Below, one piece after another: positions 7,918 through 13,406 of a stretch of DNA of 13,406 nt. Position 1 is the stretch's first letter. Each line of letters opens with the position of its first letter. This DNA comes from an uncultured Porphyromonadaceae bacterium (GTDB lineage Bacteria; Bacteroidota; Bacteroidia; Bacteroidales; Muribaculaceae): contig CABQCA010000054.1 in the NCBI GenBank assembly GCA_902462525.1, positions 1 through 13,406 of the forward strand, in the 5' to 3' direction. The notes under the pieces were generated by a model, which saw only the letters and a program-made list of their open reading frames with translations, was not told the DNA's origin and made no database searches. The position numbers and the translations under genes are program-made.

Positions 7918-9977
7918 CAGTTCTTATCGGGCTTGAGCCATTTGTCGAACCAGCGGAAAAAGAGCCGCTGCCAGAGAACGGCGTTCTGAGGCTTTAGAAT
8001 CCAGTGGTTTTCGTCGGGATAGATGACCATTTCGGCCGGAATGCCGCGGAGTTTGGCGGCGTTGAAAGCCGCCATGCCCTGCGAGGCAAGGATACGGTAG
8101 TCGTATTCGCCGTGCGAAATCATGATGGGGGTGTCCCAGCGGTCGACGAAACGGTGGGGCGAGTTGGCGAAGGTACGCTGAGCGGCAGCGTTGTCTTTTT
8201 CCCAGAAAGCGCCGCCCATATCCCAGTTGGCGAACCACATTTCTTCTGTTTCGAGGTACTGTGCCTCCATGTTGAAGATGCCGGCGTGGGCGAGCAGAGC
8301 GGCGAAGCGGCCTTCGTGATTGCCGGCGAGGTAGTAGACCGAGAAACCGCCGTAGCTTGCGCCGGTGGCGCCGATACGGGCCGGGTCGATGTAGCTTTCA
8401 CGCTTGAGATCGTCGACGGCGGCAAGATAGTCCTTCATGTTCTGGCCCGGATAGTCCTTCGAAATCTGAGCGTTCCACTCCGAGCCGAAGCCGGGAAGAC
8501 CGCGGCGGTTGGGGGCTATCACCACATAGCCTTCCGAAGCCATCAGGGCGAGGTTCCAGCGGTAGCTCCAGAACTGGCTCACAGGCTGCTGCGGGCCGCC
8601 CTGACAGTAGAGCAGGGCGGGATATTTTTTATTTCTGTCGAACTTGGGAGGATACACCACCCAGGTGGTCATCTGCTTGCCGTCGGTGGTGGGCACCATG
8701 CGTTTTTCGACGTAGGGCATGTCGCACGAGGCCAGAAGTGCTCCGTTGATGTCGGTGAGGTTCCACAGCGCCGACCGGCGGCCACGGGGCTTGCGGGCGA
8801 TGGTCATCACCTCATTGGGTGCGAGCATGGAGTGCATCATGGTCACCACGTGGTCTTTGGTCACCTGCAGAGATGTGAAGTCGGCCTGTACGTCGACGAG
8901 CTGCACAGGTGCGGCACCACGCTTCATGGCAACTTCGAATACGGGAATAACGCCGTCCTTGGGAGCTATGAACATTATCGATTTGCTGTCGGGAGCCCAT
9001 GCGAATTCATCGATGCTGTAGTCCCAGCCTCCGGGGAGCTCGTACTTATCGCCGGTTGCGAGGTCGAGGACGAAGAGTCGGTTGCGGTCGCTCTCATAGC
9101 CGTCGTGCTCCATGCTGAGCCATGCCATGTACTTGCCGTCGGGTGAGAAAGCGGGCATAGTGTCGTAGCCGTTCATGCCTTCGGTAAGATTGCGGGTCTC
9201 TCCGTTGGCAAGGTCGTAGGCGTAGAGGTCGGAGTTCGTGGACACGGCGTATTCGAGGCCGGTCTTTTTGCGCGATACATAGACGAGGGTCTTGCTGTCG
9301 GGGCTCCACGCGAAGGATTCGACACCGCCGAAGGGCTTCATGGGAGCTTCAAACGGCTCGTCGGCCATGATGTCGGCGAGACCGGACACTTTCGTGCCGT
9401 CGAATTTACCGACGAAGGGATGAGGTATTTCGGTGACCCATTCGTCCCAGTGCTTGTACATGAGGTCGTCGACGATGCGGCCCGTCGCTTTGGGCAGATC
9501 GGGATAGAGGTCGGCGGCGTTGCGGGCATACTTGACGTTGCCGATGATGACGATATTCTTTTCGTCGGGTGAAAGGAGGAAACCGGCAATGCCGCCTTCG
9601 TGCTCGGTAGCCTGCAGACGGTCGGTGCCGTCGGCGTTCATGATCCACATCTGTGGTTTCCCGTCGGCGTCAGGGTACATGAAAGCAATTTTTGAGCCTC
9701 CGGCAATCCACACGGCACCGTTTTCGCTTTTGGGAGTGTCGGTGATTTTGACAGGAGCTTTTTCGCTGCCGATTTCGATGGTGTAGAGATCGTTGTTGGA
9801 ATTGTTTTCGGCAAGATTCTCGTAGGATACGCCGAAGAGCACCGTTTTGCCGTCGGGGGCTACGCATGGAGCGCTGACGCGGCCCAGCTGTTCGAGCACG
9901 TCGATGTCGAAGCGATTGGCCTGGGCGGCGCCTGCCGCAAGAAGCAAGGCGGTTGCTGTCATTGCTAATTTGTGCAT
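7917..9977 (-). CDS. dpp5: S9-family prolyl oligopeptidase-type dipeptidyl-peptidase, DPP5-like
   Basis: A 686-residue secreted serine peptidase. Residues 1-20 are the signal peptide. Residues about 25-400 are the beta-propeller, with repeated SPDGK/SPDSK/APDSK blades (for example FSPDGKYMAW and FAWSPDSKTLVYVS). Residues about 420-682 are the alpha/beta hydrolase domain. The catalytic triad is visible: Ser541 in GASYGGFS, Asp626 in SHGEYDYRI and His658 in PDENHWILKPQN. Length and C-terminal sequence agree closely with Porphyromonas gingivalis DPP5 as I recall it, which releases dipeptides with Ala or hydrophobic residues at P1. It would trim peptides in the periplasm for import. The first ATG gives the expected signal peptide; a promoter box lies 27 nt upstream. 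It leads the operon with the DUF6155 and DUF3108-like genes. Confidence 0.93.
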   Translation of the reverse strand: MHKLAMTATALLLAAGAAQANRFDIDVLEQLGRVSAPCVAPDGKTVLFGVSYENLAENNSNNDLYTIEIGSEKAPVKITDTPKSENGAVWIAGGSKIAFMYPDADGKPQMWIMNADGTDRLQATEHEGGIAGFLLSPDEKNIVIIGNVKYARNAADLYPDLPKATGRIVDDLMYKHWDEWVTEIPHPFVGKFDGTKVSGLADIMADEPFEAPMKPFGGVESFAWSPDSKTLVYVSRKKTGLEYAVSTNSDLYAYDLANGETRNLTEGMNGYDTMPAFSPDGKYMAWLSMEHDGYESDRNRLFVLDLATGDKYELPGGWDYSIDEFAWAPDSKSIMFIAPKDGVIPVFEVAMKRGAAPVQLVDVQADFTSLQVTKDHVVTMMHSMLAPNEVMTIARKPRGRRSALWNLTDINGALLASCDMPYVEKRMVPTTDGKQMTTWVVYPPKFDRNKKYPALLYCQGGPQQPVSQFWSYRWNLALMASEGYVVIAPNRRGLPGFGSEWNAQISKDYPGQNMKDYLAAVDDLKRESYIDPARIGATGASYGGFSVYYLAGNHEGRFAALLAHAGIFNMEAQYLETEEMWFANWDMGGAFWEKDNAAAQRTFANSPHRFVDRWDTPIMISHGEYDYRILASQGMAAFNAAKLRGIPAEMVIYPDENHWILKPQNAVLWQRLFFRWFDKWLKPDKN

Positions 9978-10003
9978 ATTTTTGTTGTTTGGTTATTCTG
10001 ATG

Positions 10004-10011
10004 CAAATATA
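10004..10011 (-). promoter_or_regulatory. Bacteroidetes-type -7 box for the DPP5-like operon
   Basis: On the minus strand this reads TATATTTG followed by C, a full match to TAnnTTTG. It lies 26 nt upstream of the peptidase ATG at 9977, in the 46-nt gap after the phosphatase stop. I see no good -33 TTTG at the usual distance. Its presence suggests the peptidase operon has its own start even though it directly follows the phosphatase gene. Confidence 0.55.
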
Positions 10012-10023
10012 CGTAAAAATACG

Positions 10024-11313
10024 CTATTCTTCTATCAGCGAAAGCAGATAAGTCCGTAGCTCTGGCCAGCGGTAGTACTTGCCGTCCACGGCAGGCAGAG
10101 GAATGCGGGCATCTTTTTCGTTAAGGAATATGCGCACGAGAATATCATCGGCGCCGGTTTTACGGTCCTTGGGACGGAAGAACATCATCTGCAGGTTGGC
10201 GGCCATAGGCACCACGCGGTAGTTGGCGAATTTATCGGCGAGGCGTGCCGGGTCGGTTTCGTCGGTGTAGGTGCCTTCGATTCTCATGAGTGCTGTCAAC
10301 GGCATCACGTTGATGTCGTGGCCGAAACGGAGCGAGGCGCCGTGGCGGCCGGCGGCGATTATGCTGTCGGCTTTAGCGACGATGTCTTTCACAATGGGCC
10401 CGGCGTTGGCCGTGAAAGCGCCCTTGGCAGGGGCGTAGTCGGAGTAGCGGGCGTAGAATTTGAAGTTATATAGCTGCCAGATGCCGTAGGTCTCTTCAGG
10501 AGTGAGCCAGCGGCCCAGATCTACGCCGCAGTCGACGCTCTGCATGTCCTGTGCGAGGTAGTAGAGGTCTTCGGCGAATGAAAGGGCGTCGACGCTGTCG
10601 GCGGCATACTTTTCGTCGGAAAAAATCATTGCCATCAGCCGGGGGCTGAAAGCCTTTTCTTTCCGGAATTTTTTCCAGGGCTTGCGGTAGGGGCCGCGGG
10701 AAGTTCGCAGCTCGGTTGATTCGGGCGAGCTGTAGTTCATGTACTCCATGTTTCTCGCCGATGATTCCGTAGTGATTTCGAGCGAAGGATTCAGTTCCTT
10801 CAGAGCCTCGATGAAAGCGAACATGGAGTGAGCGCAGCGCATCACTATGGTGGAGACGGCCGTAATGTAGGCGCTGTCGGCGATGATGCCGGGGTAGGCC
10901 GTGGCCATTCGTCGCGCTATGCCCCGGTGCTGGCGCTTGCCCAGGGGCGACAGTTCGCCGGCGCGTCCGCGGGCTTCGGCGTAGACGGTGTCGAGCTGAG
11001 CCCGGAGCAGCCGGCCTTCGGGGGTGAGGGCTTTGTTTGCAGCGGCGCGGTCGAGAAGTCTCATGATTCTGGTGTAGCCTTCCTCGGTGGAAAGGAAGCG
11101 TGAGCCGTGGCGGCCGTAGTGACTGAGATAGAAAGCTTCGTAGCCCTCGGGCGATGTGCCGTAGTCGGGGCTGATTTCATCTTCGGGATATGCGAAATAG
11201 TGTCCGCCGGCGCGTGCCGGTTTTTCGGCGATGTCTTCTCTGGAACTGAAGGCATGAAGCATTGCCGGCCAGAGAAGAACAGCCGTGATAATTGTGATAA
11301 TGATTCTCAGCAT
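10024..11313 (-). CDS. Secreted histidine acid phosphatase (phytase/MINPP type)
   Basis: A 429-residue exported protein of histidine phosphatase branch 2. Residues 1-21 are a signal peptide. The catalytic RHG motif is in HYGRHGSRF (His69). The branch-2 pattern ELSPLGKRQHRGIARRM follows at about 120-136, then VMRCAHSMFAFIEAL (158-171) with a conserved Arg, and RFGHDINVMPL (329-339) supplies the second catalytic His-Asp (332-333). Family members hydrolyse phosphate from phytate, inositol polyphosphates or sugar phosphates; a periplasmic MINPP-like role is the best guess. It carries HD rather than the HAE triad associated with classical MINPPs, so the exact substrate is open. The start at 11313 gives a good signal peptide. 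Repeats begin only 10 nt upstream, and no standard promoter box is visible there. Confidence 0.88.
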   Translation of the reverse strand: MLRIIITIITAVLLWPAMLHAFSSREDIAEKPARAGGHYFAYPEDEISPDYGTSPEGYEAFYLSHYGRHGSRFLSTEEGYTRIMRLLDRAAANKALTPEGRLLRAQLDTVYAEARGRAGELSPLGKRQHRGIARRMATAYPGIIADSAYITAVSTIVMRCAHSMFAFIEALKELNPSLEITTESSARNMEYMNYSSPESTELRTSRGPYRKPWKKFRKEKAFSPRLMAMIFSDEKYAADSVDALSFAEDLYYLAQDMQSVDCGVDLGRWLTPEETYGIWQLYNFKFYARYSDYAPAKGAFTANAGPIVKDIVAKADSIIAAGRHGASLRFGHDINVMPLTALMRIEGTYTDETDPARLADKFANYRVVPMAANLQMMFFRPKDRKTGADDILVRIFLNEKDARIPLPAVDGKYYRWPELRTYLLSLIEE

Positions 11314-11323
11314 CGGGCTGGAA

Positions 11324-11435
11324 GGAGGTTAGGAGGTTAAGATGTCAGGAGGTTAGGAGATTAGGCTGACGGGCTGACGGGCTGACGGGCTGACGGGCTG
11401 ACGAGCTGACAGGCTGACGGGCTGACGGGCTGAGA
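11324..11435. repeat. 8-bp phase-locked tandem repeat array of two unit types
   Basis: Fourteen consecutive 8-nt units fit without a slip. The first five are GGAGGTTA, GGAGGTTA, AGATGTCA, GGAGGTTA, GGAGATTA (11324-11363). The next nine are GGCTGACG five times, AGCTGACA, GGCTGACG twice, GGCTGAGA (11364-11435). The array lies between the small-membrane-protein cluster and the phosphatase gene, whose start codon is 10 nt away, so it would fall in the leader or promoter of that gene. It is not coding in any supported frame. Confidence 0.9.
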
Positions 11436-11438
11436 AGC

Positions 11439-11469
11439 CCTCGCCCCTCGTACCTTGCTCCTCGCCCCT
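11439..11469. repeat. Short direct repeat, 10 bp with 21-bp period
   Basis: CCTCGCCCCT occurs at 11439-11448 and again at 11460-11469, with the related CTCGTACCTTGCT between them. It directly follows the 8-bp array and is another pyrimidine-rich low-complexity stretch between 11436 and the end of the next gene. No gene is visible here. Confidence 0.6.
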
Positions 11470-11476
11470 AAAAAAA

Positions 11477-11758
11477 CTATTTTTTCTTTTTGAAAATTGG
11501 TGATACCATTCTGAAGAGTCTTACGGCCAGAAAAGCATATTCGGCGAAACTGAGAGCGCCGGTAAGGCGCGAGAACAGCGACGACGAGCCGCCGAAGAGG
11601 GGCGTGCGTTCGCGCATGCCTTCGATCTGGGCGTTGAGCTTGTACTTCTGAATTTCCATGCGCGCCTGCACCAGAGCGCGGCGCATGCGTATTTCGTCGA
11701 GAGTCAGACCGGCCCAATCGCTGTCAGGCGTCTGTGGATACGGAGGCAGATTTATCAT
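11477..11758 (-). CDS. Small charged protein of the YtxH/holin cluster, unknown function
   Basis: I do not recognise a named family. The 93-residue product starts MINLPPYPQTPDSDWAGLTL, followed by a charged helix (about 21-45, LDEIRMRRALVQARMEIQKY), a glycine-serine linker (GGSSS) and a hydrophobic C-terminal helix (about 62-86) ending in lysines. It is likely membrane associated. The open frame extends back to 11851 but that extra part lies inside the upstream gene and looks like out-of-frame read-through, so I chose the ATG at 11758. That start still overlaps the holin-fold gene by 35 nt, which implies translational coupling. Short proteins of this style often follow holin-fold genes in Bacteroidales (recalled, not checked). 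On the minus strand a run of seven T follows the stop, without a clear stem. Confidence 0.7.
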   Translation of the reverse strand: MINLPPYPQTPDSDWAGLTLDEIRMRRALVQARMEIQKYKLNAQIEGMRERTPLFGGSSSLFSRLTGALSFAEYAFLAVRLFRMVSPIFKKKK

Positions 11759-12131
11759 TTGACGTACTTGGTTTTTCAGGCGCATTGACAAGCAGACGGC
11801 TGATGAAACGCGCGATGGGGTTGACAATAAGCGAATTTTTGCAGAAAACAACTATTACGCCGAGCACTACATAGAGCGAAGCCACCACCACGTAGGCCCA
11901 CATCGGCTCCATGATGCGCGACAATGCTATGCCGGCGGCAATCGACAGAAAAAGGAGTGTCGACAGCGAAAGCACAAGCAGCAGAGCGCATATAGTGAGT
12001 TTCGACAACAGCCGTGTCAGTTTTTCGGCCAGACTCAGGCGGGTGTCCTCCATCAGCAGCGACACATAGCGTGATACGGTGTCGCCTATCGAAGAAATGA
12101 CTGTCGACGAGCGGGGATCGCTTTGTTCCAT
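11724..12131 (-). CDS. Two-helix membrane protein of the phage-holin/holin-X fold
   Basis: A 135-residue inner-membrane protein with an amphipathic N-terminal region (VSRYVSLLMEDTRLSLAEKL), two membrane helices at about 45-71 and 78-97, a short loop with a Trp-Ala-Tyr, and a polar Ser/Asp-rich tail. This layout is that of the proteins annotated as phage holin family, which are widespread housekeeping proteins and do not imply a prophage. No lysin or phage gene is nearby. It is encoded with two YtxH-type proteins upstream and a small charged protein downstream that overlaps by 35 nt. A role in membrane organisation or stress is inference from those partners. Confidence 0.82.
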   Translation of the reverse strand: MEQSDPRSSTVISSIGDTVSRYVSLLMEDTRLSLAEKLTRLLSKLTICALLLVLSLSTLLFLSIAAGIALSRIMEPMWAYVVVASLYVVLGVIVVFCKNSLIVNPIARFISRLLVNAPEKPSTSNDKSASVSTDA

Positions 12132-12146
12132 AATGTGAATGTTTTA

Positions 12147-12179
12147 GCGGGTGAACCGTCGGCCTGACAGCCCACCCGC
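12147..12179. repeat. 7-bp inverted repeat in the YtxH-holin gap
   Basis: GCGGGTG (12147-12153) and CACCCGC (12173-12179) pair perfectly; GGC and GCC inside can add three more pairs after an internal loop. GGGTGAA also occurs twice as a direct repeat (12149-12155 and 12181-12187). It sits in the 65-nt gap between a YtxH stop and the holin-fold start, where it could be a weak processing or attenuation hairpin. There is no T-run after it on the minus strand. Confidence 0.4.
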
Positions 12180-12196
12180 AGGGTGAATTTGCGGTC

Positions 12197-12388
12197 TTAT
12201 TTTTTGTCTTCTACTTCAGCGGCGATCATCTCGACAAGTTCGTCGATGTCGTCGGCGGCGATGATGCCGCGTTTCTGGAGAATGAGTTTGATGCGGTCGC
12301 GGAGTTCGGGACCTGTGGTGGGTGTGAGCAGAGCTGTGGCGACTGCGCCTACTGCGGCACCGAGCAGAAATACTGTCAGTCCTTTCAT
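12197..12388 (-). CDS. YtxH-domain small membrane protein (second paralogue)
   Basis: A 63-residue protein starting MKGLTVFLLGAAVGAVATAL, a single membrane helix with glycine-zipper spacing, followed by TPTTGPELRDRIK and an acidic amphipathic helix (DDIDELVEMIAAEVEDKK). The frame is open ten codons further upstream to 12418, but I chose the ATG at 12388 because the neighbouring paralogue begins with the same MKGL. YtxH proteins are small envelope-associated proteins of poorly known role, often linked to stress. It lies 82 nt downstream of its paralogue and 65 nt upstream of the holin-fold gene, on the same strand. Confidence 0.85.
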   Translation of the reverse strand: MKGLTVFLLGAAVGAVATALLTPTTGPELRDRIKLILQKRGIIAADDIDELVEMIAAEVEDKK

Positions 12389-12416
12389 GGATTCGTTTTT
12401 TTTAATTATGCTTCGC

Positions 12417-12431
12417 AAGTAGTTGCTACTT
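12417..12431. repeat. 6-bp inverted repeat upstream of second YtxH gene
   Basis: AAGTAG (12417-12422) and CTACTT (12426-12431) flank a 3-nt loop. A run of T follows on the plus strand only, which is away from the genes here. It sits 29 nt upstream of the YtxH start at 12388. Confidence 0.4.
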
Positions 12432-12444
12432 TTTTACACCTTCA

Positions 12445-12460
12445 GCAAATTGCAATTTGC
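12445..12460. repeat. 16-bp perfect palindrome between the two YtxH genes
   Basis: GCAAATTGCAATTTGC is its own reverse complement. It lies 57 nt upstream of the second YtxH start and 10 nt after the stop of the first. A loopless palindrome of this length is more like a dimeric-regulator operator than an RNA hairpin, and it lies where a promoter for the downstream genes would be. Function is inference. Confidence 0.5.
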
Positions 12461-12470
12461 GAAAGTCAGA

Positions 12471-12674
12471 TTATTTTACCTCTTTGATTTCTTCAGCTAT
12501 CTGGTCGGCGAGGGTCTCGAGTTCCTGCTCCTTGATGCCGGGCACGTGGTTGCGGATGAAACCGCGGATGGCTTCACGTGTTTCGCTGCCTTTCTGGGGT
12601 GCGAAGAGAAGAGCTGTGGCAGCACCTACGATAGCGCCGCCGAGAGCGGCGAGAATGATGGGAAGTCCTTTCAT
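12471..12674 (-). CDS. YtxH-domain small membrane protein (first paralogue)
   Basis: A 67-residue protein: MKGLPIILAALGGAIVGAAT is one glycine-zipper membrane helix, followed by the YtxH signature LLFAPQKGSETREAIRGF and a C-terminal acidic helix (ELETLADQIAEEIKEVK). It aligns over its length with the next gene downstream, so the two are tandem paralogues with diverged linkers. The first ATG matches the family start. It lies 98 nt after the DegP-type gene, with a GC-rich hairpin in between. I found no TAnnTTTG box ahead of it. Confidence 0.87.
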   Translation of the reverse strand: MKGLPIILAALGGAIVGAATALLFAPQKGSETREAIRGFIRNHVPGIKEQELETLADQIAEEIKEVK

Positions 12675-12729
12675 TGCAGTATTTTATTTAGTTAAGAGTT
12701 TGTTGTTCGTTTTGCATTATTAATTGGAA

Positions 12730-12765
12730 CGCCGCCGCGGCCGGTTTTGTTCGGTCGTGGCGGCG
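12730..12765. terminator. GC-rich hairpin after the DegP-type gene, no T-run
   Basis: A stem of about 14 bp (12730-12743 with 12752-12765, core CGCCGCCGCGGCCG) closes a short T-rich loop. It starts 7 nt after the protease stop. Read on the minus strand two positions are A-C mismatches; on the plus strand they become G-U pairs. No run of T follows on the minus strand, so it is at best a partial terminator or a 3'-end stabilising hairpin. Confidence 0.4.
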
Positions 12766-12772
12766 CAAATTT

Positions 12773-13406
12773 TCAATCGTCGAGAGGCACGGCGTAGTAG
12801 GCGTTTTTACCCGAAGGATAAATACCTGTTATGAAGAGAACGCCGCTGTTGGTACCGGCGGCGTTGCCGGTGCTCTGTTTCACTATTTCGTTGATTTGCT
12901 CGGGCTTGGTCACACGGGTGTTGTTGACCACGAGAATTATGAAGCCTTCGCGGATTCCGGCGCTGCTGAAGCGTCCGTCGGCGTCGATGTCGGTCACCGC
13001 CACGCCCCCGCGTATCTCAAGCTTGCGGGCAGTCTCGTCGTCGATGGCTGTGAGTGTGGCGCCGAGGTTGGCTTCATCGCCGGGACGGGTGATTGCGATG
13101 TTGCCGCGGTTGTTGCGCAATGTCACGCGTGTGGTTTTCTTTTTGCCTTCGCGGTAGAACACTATCTCGACAGTGTCGCCGGGGCTGAATCCGGCCACAA
13201 CCTCCTGCAGCTGAGCCGCCGACAGAGTGGACCGTCCGCCCACCGATACTATCACGTCGCCTTCGGCAAGGCCGGCTTCGCGTGCTGCCGAGCGTTCTTC
13301 AATGCCGGCCACGAATATGCCGCTGACGGTGCCTTCGATTTTCTTTTCGGCCACAAGTTCGGGCGACAGTTCGGCGAAGCGTATGCCAAGGTAGGCCCGC
13401 TGTACG
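12773..13406 (-). CDS. DegP/DegQ (HtrA)-type periplasmic serine protease, C-terminal PDZ part
   Basis: The last 210 residues of a gene that begins beyond the right edge. The frame is open through the edge (it reads VQRAYLGIRFAELSPEL before the GTG at 13354), so that GTG is not a start. Two PDZ domains are visible: the first around GTVSGIFVAGIEERSAAREA with GLAEGDVIVSVGG, the second around GGVAVTDIDADGRFSSAGIR with EGFIILVVNNTRV. YLGIRF just before the first PDZ matches the protease-PDZ junction of Do-type proteases. Family knowledge: these degrade or refold misfolded envelope proteins. The catalytic His-Asp-Ser domain is outside the window, so activity cannot be judged. It is followed by a hairpin and the YtxH cluster. 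Confidence 0.9.
   Translation of the reverse strand, partial: VQRAYLGIRFAELSPELVAEKKIEGTVSGIFVAGIEERSAAREAGLAEGDVIVSVGGRSTLSAAQLQEVVAGFSPGDTVEIVFYREGKKKTTRVTLRNNRGNIAITRPGDEANLGATLTAIDDETARKLEIRGGVAVTDIDADGRFSSAGIREGFIILVVNNTRVTKPEQINEIVKQSTGNAAGTNSGVLFITGIYPSGKNAYYAVPLDD

Noticed and set aside
8004..9146. 380-codon open frame antisense to the DPP5-like gene
   Set aside because: Low-complexity composition and no motif; the sense strand encodes a complete peptidase with its catalytic triad.
11324..11469. CRISPR array
   Set aside because: Units are only 8 bp and contiguous, with no spacers and no cas genes.
11361..11717. Minus-strand ORF whose C-terminus is a repeat of Gln-Pro-Val-Ser-Pro-Ser
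   Set aside because: It is an out-of-frame shadow of the small charged gene that runs on into the intergenic 8-bp repeats; the repeat peptide is simply the translation of the repeat.
11724..12131. Prophage hint from the holin-fold gene
   Set aside because: No lysin, integrase, portal, tail or capsid gene is near, and holin-fold proteins of this kind are common chromosomal genes.
13352..13354. GTG as the start of the PDZ protein
   Set aside because: The frame continues upstream to the window edge with typical protease-PDZ junction sequence, so the gene is truncated by the window.

Overview
The window looks like chromosome from a fairly GC-rich member of the Bacteroidales, most likely Muribaculaceae or a close relative. 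The evidence is a SusC/RagA-SusD outer-membrane pair, promoter boxes of the Bacteroidetes TAnnTTTG type, genes without clear Shine-Dalgarno sequences, an alternative GlmU-type protein, a DPP5-type S9 peptidase and a DUF6155 protein. The family assignment is inference from gene content. I see no tRNA, rRNA, insertion sequence, integrase, CRISPR array or phage structural gene.

Layout. (1) 1-3247, minus strand: the start of a SusD-like lipoprotein and a complete SusC-like TonB-dependent transporter. (2) 3248-3630: a divergent intergenic region with a good promoter box for the next gene and a small inverted repeat ahead of susC. (3) 3631-4695, plus strand: the only plus-strand gene, a secreted SGNH/GxDLY esterase, which ends in a strong hairpin shared with the convergent operon. 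(4) 4745-6527, minus: a cytidylate-kinase-like protein 1 nt behind an alternative GlmU-type beta-helix protein. (5) 6644-9977, minus: three overlapping genes (DPP5-like peptidase, then DUF6155, then a secreted DUF3108/TapB-like protein) with a promoter box at 10004-10011 and a long hairpin after the last gene. (6) 10024-11313, minus: a secreted histidine acid phosphatase of the phytase/MINPP type. (7) 11314-11476: intergenic tandem repeats with a continuous 8-bp period that reach to within 10 nt of the phosphatase start. (8) 11477-12674, minus: a small membrane-protein cluster of two YtxH paralogues, a two-helix holin-fold protein and a short charged protein. (9) 12773-13406, minus: the C-terminal PDZ half of a DegP/DegQ-type periplasmic protease.

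How the genes fit together. Most products belong to the envelope. SusC/SusD import glycans, and the divergent esterase could remove acyl groups from the same substrate. DPP5 and the phosphatase would handle peptides and phosphate esters in the periplasm. DegP-type proteases do envelope quality control, and the small YtxH/holin-fold cluster beside it is a plausible but unproven membrane-stress module. I found no clear new defence, mobile or biosynthetic system. The observations most worth a second look are the 8-bp phase-locked repeat array, the small membrane-protein cluster beside the protease, and the two tightly coupled minus-strand operons.
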